The notes under the pieces were generated by a model. The model searched no databases. It was not told the origin of the DNA and saw only the letters and a list, made by a program, of their open reading frames with translations. Shown here piece after piece: positions 8,386 to 15,344 of a stretch of 64,000 nucleotides of DNA. Position 1 is the first letter of the stretch. Each line of letters opens with the position of its first letter. Source of the DNA: JAPXLN01 sp033809515 (lineage in GTDB: Bacteria > Bacillota > Sulfobacillia > Fermentithermobacillales > Fermentithermobacillaceae). The translations under genes and the position numbers were made by a program. Where the stretch lies: NCBI GenBank assembly GCA_033809515.1, contig JAPXLN010000003.1:60000-123999 (forward strand), given 5' to 3'.

Positions 8386-9422
8386 GTGGTTTTCCTCCTC
8401 TCCAAGAAAGCTTGACTATATGCAAAGTTAGCCGGTACACCGCCGGTGTGTAGGAATACGACAGCTTCTTGCGAGGAGTATATGCCCCTTCGCACGTCAT
8501 CGACGAGACCTGCAAGAGCTTTCGCTGTGTACACCGGGTCAGTAAAAATCCCTTCGCTGCGGGCCAAAAGCTCAATTGCTTCAAGACACGCCCCGGTAGG
8601 TATCCCATACCCTTCCCCGACTTGCTTTCCCGAAACCTTAACGTGCCTTCGTACCACATCAGGCGTAATCCGAGATAGCCGCTTCTGTATCTCATAAGAA
8701 GCTCGTGACTTAAGAACACTCGCAGTCTGCATCACCAGATCGAAAGCACGCTCTTCTTTGGTCGCAGAGTCGGCGCTTACCGCAACGCCGATAACCTCGA
8801 ATTCGGCTTCAAACAAAAGCTTTCCAAGCACCAGGCCCGCAAGGGTACCACACGACCCAGCCGGAACATAGATCGCCCGGGGCGTCACCCCCGCCCCCCG
8901 GATGTCCTCTATGACCTCCTGGGCACCTGCCACATACCCAAGGGTGCCAATAGGGTTTGAACCTCCGACAGGGATGACGTAAGGTCGCCTCCCCTTTGCA
9001 TGAAGCTCCTTCTCGACACGATCCATGACTTCGGCTGAACTCTCGTTGCCCGTAAACACAATATCAGATCCAAGGATATGGTCCAAAAGCAAGTTTCCCT
9101 GACGGTAACCGGGGTCGTGACCGTCCAGAACAAGCACTGGGTCCAGACCATATTTCCGGGCCGCTCCTGCCGTCATCCGTGCGTGGTTGGATTGAGGTCC
9201 GCCGCAAGTCACAACACAGTCACACCCAAGCGCAACAGCTTCGCCCAGGAGGAACTCGAGCTTGCGAGCCTTGTTTCCTCCTAAGGATAAGCTTGTCATG
9301 TCGTCACGCTTGATAAAAACCCTGGGACCGCCGATAGATTGAGCAAACCGGGAAGCTTCTTCAAAGGGCGTAGGCAGGTGTGTGAGTTTGACACTGGGAA
9401 ACCCCAGGTCCTCCGGTGTCAT
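8382..9422 (-). CDS. dcyD: D-cysteine desulfhydrase / ACC deaminase-like PLP enzyme
   Basis: The PLP lysine is in LGGNKARKLEFLL (about residue 51) and is followed by CGGPQSNHARMTA, both hallmarks of the D-cysteine desulfhydrase/1-aminocyclopropane-1-carboxylate deaminase family. The phosphate loop VPAGSCGTLAGLVLG and the C-terminal FLHTGGVPANFAY are present. Characterised members release pyruvate, ammonia and sulfide from D-cysteine. The sequence alone does not separate this from ACC deaminase; the anaerobic setting favours the desulfhydrase. The ATG has a G-rich SD (GAGGGGGG). It is the first gene of a four-gene operon whose upstream region has a palindrome and direct repeats. Confidence 0.88.
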   Translation of the reverse strand: MTPEDLGFPSVKLTHLPTPFEEASRFAQSIGGPRVFIKRDDMTSLSLGGNKARKLEFLLGEAVALGCDCVVTCGGPQSNHARMTAGAARKYGLDPVLVLDGHDPGYRQGNLLLDHILGSDIVFTGNESSAEVMDRVEKELHAKGRRPYVIPVGGSNPIGTLGYVAGAQEVIEDIRGAGVTPRAIYVPAGSCGTLAGLVLGKLLFEAEFEVIGVAVSADSATKEERAFDLVMQTASVLKSRASYEIQKRLSRITPDVVRRHVKVSGKQVGEGYGIPTGACLEAIELLARSEGIFTDPVYTAKALAGLVDDVRRGIYSSQEAVVFLHTGGVPANFAYSQAFLERRKTT

Positions 9423-9438
9423 TACAGTACCCCCCTCT

Positions 9439-9483
9439 TATCTACCTCTCTATACGTGTGCCTAAGATACGCGTATCTACCTC
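9439..9483 (-). promoter_or_regulatory. Candidate operator region of the dcyD operon: 14-bp palindrome plus 10-bp direct repeats
   Basis: AGATACGCGTATCT at 9465-9478 is a perfect 14-bp palindrome. The decamer TATCTACCTC occurs at 9439-9448 and again at 9474-9483, 35 bp apart. Both lie just upstream of the dcyD start (9422). I could not fix a convincing -35/-10 pair. A binding site for an unidentified regulator is inferred from the symmetry. Confidence 0.45.
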
Positions 9484-9530
9484 AAAACGCCAGACCGGGC
9501 ACGATGCAACCAGCTAGCTGCAGCTGAAAA

Positions 9531-9881
9531 CTAGATCGGTTTCAGGCCCAATGAAATCGCAAGAGATTCATCGACCAGAGCCATGGTCTCTTCGTTAAGC
9601 TTGGTTACATGCCTGCACAGTCTCTTCTTGTCTATAGTCCGGAGCTGCTCCAAGAGAACTACCGAATCTTTCTCTAGTTTTGAAAGTCGCGCAGGAAGCT
9701 CAACGTGAGTGGGCAGGCGAGCTTTTTGTATCTGGGACGTAATGGCTGAGATAATCACTGTAGGGCTGTACCTGTTGCCTATATCATTCTGGATTATCAG
9801 AACGGGCCGGAACCCTCCTTGTTCCGAACCAACTACAGGGCTCAAGTCAGCAAAATAGATATCCCCTCTTGCCGGATCCAA
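9531..9881 (-). CDS. mazF: EndoA/MazF-type endoribonuclease toxin
   Basis: A 116-residue protein with the PemK/MazF pattern: RGDIYFADLSPVVGSEQGG near the N-terminus, then RPVLIIQND and VVLLEQLRTIDKKRL. MazF toxins of Bacillota are sequence-specific mRNA interferases held inactive by the antitoxin encoded just upstream. The start directly follows the antitoxin stop. Downstream of acpS and nnr the pair keeps the position seen around ndoA in Bacillus. Length and motifs look intact. Confidence 0.95.
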   Translation of the reverse strand: MDPARGDIYFADLSPVVGSEQGGFRPVLIIQNDIGNRYSPTVIISAITSQIQKARLPTHVELPARLSKLEKDSVVLLEQLRTIDKKRLCRHVTKLNEETMALVDESLAISLGLKPI

Positions 9882-10205
9882 TCAGGTTTTCCTCCAACCG
9901 GAAGTCTGCTCTGATGTATCAGAACCCGGAATTGAGACTTCCCCGCACCGGGGTACGCCGTCAAAGTCGCAGCCTATCTCCTCGGCAAGAACCCGGTTGA
10001 TCTCGGCCATTTCTTGATAGCCTGCCTTCATCCTCTCCCGTAAGTGAGACTTGCGCTTTTCCTCAAGGTAGAAAGAGCAAGCCTCGCGTATCAGTTCCGA
10101 GCGGCACAGATTGCCCTCCTGAACCAGAGTGTCAATATCAGCCAATATGTCTTCGGGAAACCCCACTACCACTCTTCTTAACCTGGCCACTGTTAGGGCC
10201 CACAA
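9882..10205 (-). CDS. mazE: EndoAI/MazE-type ribbon-helix-helix antitoxin
   Basis: The N-terminal RLRRVVVGFPEDILADIDTLVQEG followed by CRSELIREACSFYL is a ribbon-helix-helix domain as in the antitoxins paired with MazF in Bacillota. The C-terminus is acidic to polar and would wrap the toxin. The frame begins at TTG 10205, with GGGAGGTG about 12 nt upstream; GTG 10190 is an alternative with a poorer SD distance. The gene overlaps the 3' end of nnr by 68 bp, so its start lies inside nnr. Confidence 0.9.
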   Translation of the reverse strand: MWALTVARLRRVVVGFPEDILADIDTLVQEGNLCRSELIREACSFYLEEKRKSHLRERMKAGYQEMAEINRVLAEEIGCDFDGVPRCGEVSIPGSDTSEQTSGWRKT

Positions 10206-11775
10206 AGGGCCGGTTCACCTCCCTGCCGATAATGCGGCGTGCTTCTGGCAAACACCCGCTTATCTCTCCTGCCAACACACCACAGGAACCCGCCCTCTGC
10301 CTGGCCACTTCCCCGGCAAGTCCATGCCAAAACACAGCCAGACAAGCTCCCTCAAAAGGAGAAAGCCCTTGCGAGACTGCCGCAGCAATCACTCCTGTAA
10401 GAACATCACCAGACCCTGCAGTAGCCATGGCAGAGTCACCTGTAGTGTTCACAACCAGTTCTCCTTGGTAATTCGCCACCAACGTTCCTGCTCCCTTCAA
10501 GCAGGTTACAGAAAAACCATCCTTTGCTGTCGTTCTCGTGAAACCCGGGCGATCCCTCTCAATATCTTTGCCGTCTACATTCAACAGCCGTGCAAGCTCT
10601 CCCGTATGAGGCGTCAAGATGAATTTGCCCCCAAGGTCCCGGAGATATGACAGCCCTCCCAGTTCCCTCAGGGCAAAGATGCCGTCGGCATCCAAGACAC
10701 AAGGTCTACAGGCAGCAATTGGAAGAACCTCACGGAGAAACCGGCTCTGAGCTTCGCCTCGTCCAAGTCCCGGCCCTATGACTGCACTGTCACACCGTGA
10801 CAAAAGCTTAACCGCAATATCCACAGTATCTTTCCGGTCTGTAAAAACCGGGGAATCTCCCCCGGGTATCACCATGACTTCCGGTGCCGCTGGGGCCACT
10901 GCCCCATAGATTGCACCCGGACATAGCAGGGTGACCGTTCCGGCCCCTGCCCGGAGAGCCCCAACAGACGCAAGCACAGCCGCCCCGGCCATGCCCAATG
11001 ATCCAGCTACTACAGCTACATGACCGGACATCCCCTTATGATGATCCTCCTGCCTTAGAGGCATGAGGGCCCTTGCATCTTCTATGGTCATGGCCCTCAC
11101 GGAAGAAGGCGTCGACACCAAGCACGGCGGAAGGGACAACGATTCCACTATGATCTCGCCGGCGTACTTCCTTCCCGGGTAGGAATACAGCCCAACTTTG
11201 GCAAGCCCCATAGACACAGTAAGATCAGCCCTGATAACCGGCTCATGTGGGTAACCTCGGTCAGCACAAAGCCCTGAAGGAATGTCGCATGCAACTATGG
11301 GCGTTTCTCTTGAATTTGCCCACCTAATGGCCTCATCCACCGGATAACGTGGATTTCCCCTCAGGCCCGTTCCAAAAAGGGCATCTATGATAAGATCCGC
11401 CCCCTCGAAATCCTCCATACCGTCAAAATCGTCGGGCACGGAAATATGGCGTACCCTGACGGGATACGCTTTCAGCATGTCCAGGTTAGCTTTGGCGTCA
11501 TCAGGCAGGGTTTCCGGGCTTCCGAAACACCCAACTGTGACTTTGTGTCCCCTGGCTGAAAGGTGTCTGGCGGCGCAAAGACCGTCCCCGCCGTTCCTGC
11601 CCGGACCGGCCAGAACCACAACGAATGCAGGGTATGGAATGTGCCTTTTCAGAAACTCATCTGCCCTTGAAGCAAGGGCCCGCCCGGCGTTCTCCATCAG
11701 AACAAGGGGTGGCACGCCCAACTCTGTTGCCCGGTCATCTATGGCCCTCATGTCTTTGGCAGTCACAAGGTACAC
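10138..11775 (-). CDS. nnr: Bifunctional NAD(P)H-hydrate epimerase / ADP-dependent NAD(P)H-hydrate dehydratase
   Basis: The N-terminal half is a YjeF_N domain (MRAIDDRATELGVPPLVLMENAG, VLAGPGRNGGDGLCAARHL). The C-terminal half is the ribokinase-like dehydratase (IGPGLGRGE, VLDADGIFAL, LTPHTGELARLL, GSGDVLTGVIAA). Together they repair hydrated NADH and NADPH. GTG 11775 is favoured over GTG 11799 because AGGGGG stands about 7 nt before it. The last 25 or so residues (SGQVKKSGSGVSRRHIG) are an unconserved-looking tail that overlaps mazE. acpS lies upstream with a 35-bp gap. Confidence 0.95.
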   Translation of the reverse strand: MYLVTAKDMRAIDDRATELGVPPLVLMENAGRALASRADEFLKRHIPYPAFVVVLAGPGRNGGDGLCAARHLSARGHKVTVGCFGSPETLPDDAKANLDMLKAYPVRVRHISVPDDFDGMEDFEGADLIIDALFGTGLRGNPRYPVDEAIRWANSRETPIVACDIPSGLCADRGYPHEPVIRADLTVSMGLAKVGLYSYPGRKYAGEIIVESLSLPPCLVSTPSSVRAMTIEDARALMPLRQEDHHKGMSGHVAVVAGSLGMAGAAVLASVGALRAGAGTVTLLCPGAIYGAVAPAAPEVMVIPGGDSPVFTDRKDTVDIAVKLLSRCDSAVIGPGLGRGEAQSRFLREVLPIAACRPCVLDADGIFALRELGGLSYLRDLGGKFILTPHTGELARLLNVDGKDIERDRPGFTRTTAKDGFSVTCLKGAGTLVANYQGELVVNTTGDSAMATAGSGDVLTGVIAAAVSQGLSPFEGACLAVFWHGLAGEVARQRAGSCGVLAGEISGCLPEARRIIGREVNRPFVGPNSGQVKKSGSGVSRRHIG

Positions 11776-11810
11776 AGCAATCCCCCTAATCCCTATCACC
11801 TTTTTTGGTA

Positions 11811-12191
11811 TTAGTCGGAAGGTCCTCCGGGCGAAACTCCCCCTAGTCCGAGGGCAATTGCAATGGCCAACCCGCTATCATGAGTAATAGAAACATCAAT
11901 TAAGCTCAATCCCGCGCCCTTCATGTGCTGCAAGGCCTTTCCGCCCATGTGAACAACGGGCCGTCCCCTCTCTCCCGAAAGAATCTCTATGTCGGTCCAG
12001 GGAACCCTCGGCCACCCTTCTCCCAGAACCTTCATGACAGCTTCTTTGGCAGCTACGCGGCCTGCGACCCTTTCCACCATCCGCTTGCCCTGACAGTATG
12101 ACAATTCCTTTTCTGTGAGCACCCTGCGGACAAAAGCATCGTAGTGAGCGTTAAGGCTCCGCTCAATGCGTCCAAAAGGGACTATGTCCAA
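11811..12191 (-). CDS. acpS: Holo-[acyl-carrier-protein] synthase
   Basis: AcpS transfers phosphopantetheine from CoA to ACP. The N-terminal LDIVPFGRIERSL holds the Mg-binding Asp, and GRVAAKEAVMKVLG holds the conserved Glu/Lys stretch. The start is unusual: no ATG or GTG is in frame before the conserved DIV. TTG 12191 gives MDIVPFG, a few residues shorter than typical, with GGGAG about 11 nt upstream. An in-frame CTG at 12209 sits 7 nt after GGGAGGG and would give the more usual MGARVGLDIV. An in-frame TAA lies just before that. The true start is undecided. The C-terminus extends slightly past the family norm (GGVSPGGPSD). Confidence 0.92.
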   Translation of the reverse strand: MDIVPFGRIERSLNAHYDAFVRRVLTEKELSYCQGKRMVERVAGRVAAKEAVMKVLGEGWPRVPWTDIEILSGERGRPVVHMGGKALQHMKGAGLSLIDVSITHDSGLAIAIALGLGGVSPGGPSD

Positions 12192-12279
12192 ACCAACCCT
12201 GGCTCCCAGTTCACGCCCTCCCTTCGGGAGTTAGACCGGCGCTTTCCGGTGAACCCCCCGACAGATCATCCCGACCTTT

Positions 12280-13437
12280 CTAACTGCAATACCTGACTAT
12301 CACATCGCCAAGCACCCGTGCCGCCGCAAGAACAGAGCCAAACTCTACGTATTCAACATCACTGTGAGCCCCGTGTCCGTCCGGGCCAAAAACCACAGTG
12401 GGAATATTCGCCTCTTGCAGTATGGCTGAATCCAGCCAAGCGCTCGCTCCTGCAAACCCAGGTTCCCTACCAAGCACCGACCTGCATGAATCAACCAGTG
12501 TCTTCACAATAAGCTCTTCCCGGCAAACCTCGAAGGGAGAGCGGTGAAACAAGATTTTCCAGGCCGCCTCAAAACGAGGATCCTGAGTTCTCAAGCGAGA
12601 CATGATCTCATTCATCTCTGCTTCGACTGTTCCCACATCCTCTCCTGGCAATGTCCTTCTTTCCATGTCCACCCGACAACTGCCGGGGTAAGTCGAAAGC
12701 TCGCTTCCGCCGCTGATGAGAGATGCATGAACAGACGGAGAACCGAGGAGCGGATGATGTTTCCGGGCAAGGGTTGTCGATGCCATATGTTCAGCGGCCA
12801 CCAGTAAGCGTCCTGCCATAGATATGGCATCTATGCCTTCGTCAGGAAGGCTGCCGTGAGCTGCTTTCCCCGTTACGTCAACTCTAAGCCAGGCAAAGCC
12901 TTTGTGGGCCAGAACAACGTCCAACCCGGTAGGTTCACACACAATAGCTCCATCTGCAGCAAACTCCCTGATGAGAGTCTCTGTGCCCTGGCTCATGTAC
13001 TCCTCGTCGCCTACACAAGCTACAAGAAGATCGCCTTTCAGAGCATGTTCCGATCGTGCCACGGCCACACCGGCTCCGATCATTGCTGCGACTCCGCCTT
13101 TCATGTCAAGGCTTCCCCGACCGTAGACTCTGCCCTGTGAAGTCCTTGGTACCAGCGGGTCAATCATCCCGCCAGGCCCAACGGTGTCTGTATGACCGTT
13201 GAGCAGCAAGTTCTTGCCGCCTCCCAAGCCTTTGAGAATCCCGATTACGTTGAATCGATTCTCTTCAAACTCCTGGTATTTTACGTCAAAACCCGCACCG
13301 CTAAGGCATGAACCTGTGAAGCGGACGATTTCTGACTCCCCCGCTCCACCTGGCACTAAGCCGGGATTGACCGAGTCGATCCGTATCATTTCCTGGAGAA
13401 GCGCCAGGAGATACTCCTGGTCCACCATAATGCTCAA
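12280..13437 (-). CDS. M20-family zinc metallopeptidase (ArgE/DapE/carboxypeptidase type)
   Basis: Metal ligands appear in order: LNGHTDTVGP (His, near residue 80), the Asp of GRGSLDMKGG, DEEYMSQG (Glu pair, near 145) and the C-terminal HGAHSDVEYVEF. A dimerisation domain lies between (KAAHGSLPDEGIDAI). Members deacylate amino acids or cleave dipeptides; ArgE, DapE and carboxypeptidase G cannot be told apart by eye. TTG 13437 is the likely start because AGGAGGG is 7-8 nt upstream; ATG 13428 is the alternative. It is divergent from the padR-like gene, with a 177-bp gap that carries that gene's promoter. Confidence 0.9.
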   Translation of the reverse strand: MSIMVDQEYLLALLQEMIRIDSVNPGLVPGGAGESEIVRFTGSCLSGAGFDVKYQEFEENRFNVIGILKGLGGGKNLLLNGHTDTVGPGGMIDPLVPRTSQGRVYGRGSLDMKGGVAAMIGAGVAVARSEHALKGDLLVACVGDEEYMSQGTETLIREFAADGAIVCEPTGLDVVLAHKGFAWLRVDVTGKAAHGSLPDEGIDAISMAGRLLVAAEHMASTTLARKHHPLLGSPSVHASLISGGSELSTYPGSCRVDMERRTLPGEDVGTVEAEMNEIMSRLRTQDPRFEAAWKILFHRSPFEVCREELIVKTLVDSCRSVLGREPGFAGASAWLDSAILQEANIPTVVFGPDGHGAHSDVEYVEFGSVLAAARVLGDVIVRYCS

Positions 13438-13547
13438 GATCAGCCCTCCTTAGCCGGCCGCGCCAGCAACGCAGCTATTCTAACGCCCTAGACCAAATAC
13501 TTCTGTCCTGGTTCTCATGTTCCTTCTTCAGATCTCGCAGATTCCTG

Positions 13548-13576
13548 TTGACAAACTTTGTAGTCGTGAATACTAT
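13548..13576 (+). promoter_or_regulatory. SigA-type promoter of the PadR-like gene
   Basis: TTGACA at 13548-13553, a 17-nt spacer, then TACTAT at 13571-13576. The -35 is perfect and the -10 matches at four of six positions. Transcription would start near 13583, inside the inverted repeat. Confidence 0.75.
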
Positions 13577-13600
13577 CTATGTGTCACCGACATATAGATG
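13574..13600 (+). promoter_or_regulatory. Inverted repeat overlapping the -10 and start point: likely PadR autorepressor operator
   Basis: TATCTATGTGTC, a 3-nt spacer, then GACATATAGATG: 10 of 12 positions are complementary. The core ATGT-N7-ACAT resembles known PadR-family sites. It overlaps the -10 box and the expected start, a position suited to repression by the downstream gene product. Confidence 0.65.
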
Positions 13601-13614
13601 AAAGAGGTATATTC

Positions 13615-14004
13615 ATGTGCAGCCATTATAAAGACCATCATCATACCCGTGGGCGTTCGTGTATGGCATGCAGCGACTACCGCATGGAACGGTTCATTGA
13701 GCCATGCCTCTTGCTTCTGCTCTTGGAGAAGCCTGCTCACGGTTATGATCTCATCACTCGCTTAAGGGAATTCGGCTTTGCTGAAGATCAGGATCCTGGA
13801 ATGGTGTACCGGAACCTCAGGAGACTCGAAGAGCAAGGTGCAATAGCCTCAGAGTGGGACACTTCAGGTACAGGACCTGCCCGCCGCCTGTATGAGGTCA
13901 CCGACGAAGGAAGAGACCTCCTGAATGCGTGGGCCGATAACATAAAGCTCAACATAGAGACCCTGCAGTCTTTCTTGGAAAGGCACCAGACCTTAGATCC
14001 ATAG
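13615..14004 (+). CDS. PadR-family winged-helix regulator with Cys/His-rich N-terminal tail
   Basis: From ATG 13615 (SD AGAGG, 8 nt) the protein is 129 residues. Residues 25-110 form a PadR winged helix (ERFIEPCLLLLLLEKPAHGYDLITRL, GMVYRNLRRLEEQGAI, RLYEVTDEGRDLL). The first 20 residues hold possible metal ligands: MCSH, a run of His (DHHH) and CMAC. That suggests metal or redox sensing, which is an inference. A longer frame from 13579 would add HRHIDERGIF but begins inside the operator. A small Cys/His-repeat gene follows 57 bp downstream and is probably co-transcribed. Confidence 0.85.
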   Translation: MCSHYKDHHHTRGRSCMACSDYRMERFIEPCLLLLLLEKPAHGYDLITRLREFGFAEDQDPGMVYRNLRRLEEQGAIASEWDTSGTGPARRLYEVTDEGRDLLNAWADNIKLNIETLQSFLERHQTLDP

Positions 14005-14061
14005 CTAAGCCTTCTGTCTGTTTGAATAAGCTTTGCTCTTCTTGGGAAGGAGGTGACAACA

Positions 14062-14349
14062 GTGCGCGAACATGACAAAAAGCACAGTCGCAGACACACC
14101 GCTGAAGGCAAGTGCGAATGCAAAGATACCAGCAGTAAAAAACTCAAACACATAGCTGAGCGCCTTTCCCAGCTGCGAGCTCAGCTTGAGTGCATCGAGG
14201 AGCACATCAAGGCGCTGGATTCCGCAGAGAACGGGCCCGAGCATGAAGACAAGTGCAAGCACGAGGAAGGCGAGTGCCAGTGCAAGCACGAAGAAGGCGA
14301 ATGCCAGTGCGAAGACGGTCCGAAGTCCGAAGAAAAGTCACCTGAGTGA
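14062..14349 (+). CDS. Small Cys/His/Glu-rich protein with tandem CKHEEGECQ repeats (putative metal binder)
   Basis: A 95-residue protein. GTG 14062 has a near-perfect SD (AAGGAGGTG) about 7 nt upstream; the in-frame GTG within that SD at 14053 is not credible. After a basic, His-containing N-terminus and a short ECKD cluster comes a helical, heptad-like stretch (LKHIAERLSQLRAQLECIEEHI). The C-terminus carries two exact CKHEEGECQ units followed by CEDG, all Cys- and His-bearing. I recognise no family. Its place right after a PadR regulator with similar ligand residues points to metal handling, which is an inference. Confidence 0.7.
   Translation: MREHDKKHSRRHTAEGKCECKDTSSKKLKHIAERLSQLRAQLECIEEHIKALDSAENGPEHEDKCKHEEGECQCKHEEGECQCEDGPKSEEKSPE
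14254..14307 (+). repeat. 27-nt tandem repeat, two units, encoding CKHEEGECQ
   Basis: Units 14254-14280 and 14281-14307 differ at only two third-codon positions (GAG/GAA), so the peptide repeat is exact. It lies inside the small metal-binder gene and suggests recent duplication. Confidence 0.9.
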
Positions 14350-14374
14350 CGCAAACATCTGACTTGGCCTTAGG

Positions 14375-14541
14375 GTGGAGAAATGCAGACGAGTAGGCGT
14401 GGCCGGATCTGCCCGTTACAGGCAGCGAGATATCGGATGAACGGACCCTATACATCCCGTATCTACTGAGTTGGGCTCTAGCAGCCAATTAGGGTGGCAA
14501 CGCGATTATACCTCGTCCCTTACGGACGGGGTTATTTTTTT
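14375..14541 (+). promoter_or_regulatory. T-box leader (tRNA-sensing riboswitch)
   Basis: The T-box core AGGGTGGCAACGCG is at 14491-14504. It follows a stem III hairpin at 14471-14488 (TTGGGCT...AGCCAA) and precedes a terminator at 14511-14541. Upstream, ACGAGTAGG (from 14389) and AGCGAG (14423-14428) resemble the stem I base and the AG-bulge region. T-boxes sense uncharged tRNA and let transcription continue. AAC and GAC triplets occur at 14440-14446 and would suit an Asn/Asp-type target, but I could not fold stem I well enough to fix the specifier. Confidence 0.85.
14511..14541 (+). terminator. T-box-controlled terminator
   Basis: CCTCGTCC at 14511-14518 pairs with GGACGGGG at 14524-14531 around a 5-nt loop, followed by TTATTTTTTT. 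The T-box core lies 7 nt upstream, the usual terminator/antiterminator layout. Confidence 0.9.
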
Positions 14542-14556
14542 CAGGGAGGATGTGCC

Positions 14557-15283
14557 ATGTCAAGACAGACAAACACCCCGGAGTATACCTACATTGAGTT
14601 TCTCAGTTCCGAGAAGGCTCAGTCTACGTTCCGGCTCTGCCAACGCACAATGACCTATCTCAGGGAGTACCTGAACGAACAGGGTTTCGTGGAATTTCTG
14701 CCCCCGGTGATATCCTCAGTTGCCGATCCGGGACTGAGCGGGGCAGAAAGAGTGACCGTTTCCCTGTACAATCAGACAGCATATATTACAAGCTCTATGG
14801 TATTCCATAGGCAGGTACTGGCTACGGCATTCGGGTCTATCTACTCATTTGCCCCAAACGTAAGGCTGGAACCTGAAATCAACGCACAAACCGGCAGACA
14901 TCTGGTGGAATTCTGCCAGCTAGATCTTGAGCAGGCTGACCAGCTTCTCCGGTTGGCTGTCGACATGGGACTGGAAGTTACGTACGGCGAGGAGCTGCCT
15001 GAATGCGTTGAATCGGCAGTTGCAGGTTTACCCTGAAGGATTTGGCGAAGCGATTTCCGGCGGCGAAAGGGAATACCGCCCAGAAGTCATCCTGCACAGA
15101 ATCTGTGAGGCAGGGCTTGAGGATACTGAGTTTCGAGGGTTTCTTCATATGGCGGGGGCAGGCCTGAAACCGACTTCCGGGTTCGGCATCGGGGTTGAAC
15201 GCCTGGTTCGCTATCTCTCAGGCATCCGAGATATCCGCCTTGTCCGGCCATTTCCAAAAACGCCGGGTCAAATCGATTTGTGA
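14557..15283 (+). pseudogene. Broken AsnRS/AspRS-like (archaeal-type asparagine synthetase A-like) class II ligase
   Basis: ATG 14557 follows GGGAGGATGTGCC. The first frame (to the TGA at 15034-15036) has the class II start FLSSEKAQSTFRL, then GFVEFLPPVISSVADPG and the motif-2-like NVRLEPEINAQTGRHLVEFCQLDLE. The reading then has to change frame near 15028. The other frame carries YPEGFGEAISGGEREYR and motif 3 GFGIGVERLVRYLSG, ending in RPFPKTPG at 15283. Intact relatives are, from memory, about 330 residues; here only about 242 codons remain, so roughly 90 codons between the motifs seem lost along with the frame. Both the deletion and the frameshift argue for decay. The T-box in front looks intact. 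A sequencing error alone would not explain the missing segment. Confidence 0.75.
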
Positions 15284-15344
15284 TGCAATTTGCCTCATAC
15301 ACTTGAAACTGGTAAACTATGCAAGTGTCAGGGGAGGGATTTAC

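Noticed and set aside
15284..15344. M-box magnesium riboswitch before mgtE
   Set aside because: Only 61 nt separate the broken ligase gene and mgtE, and no M-box elements are visible.
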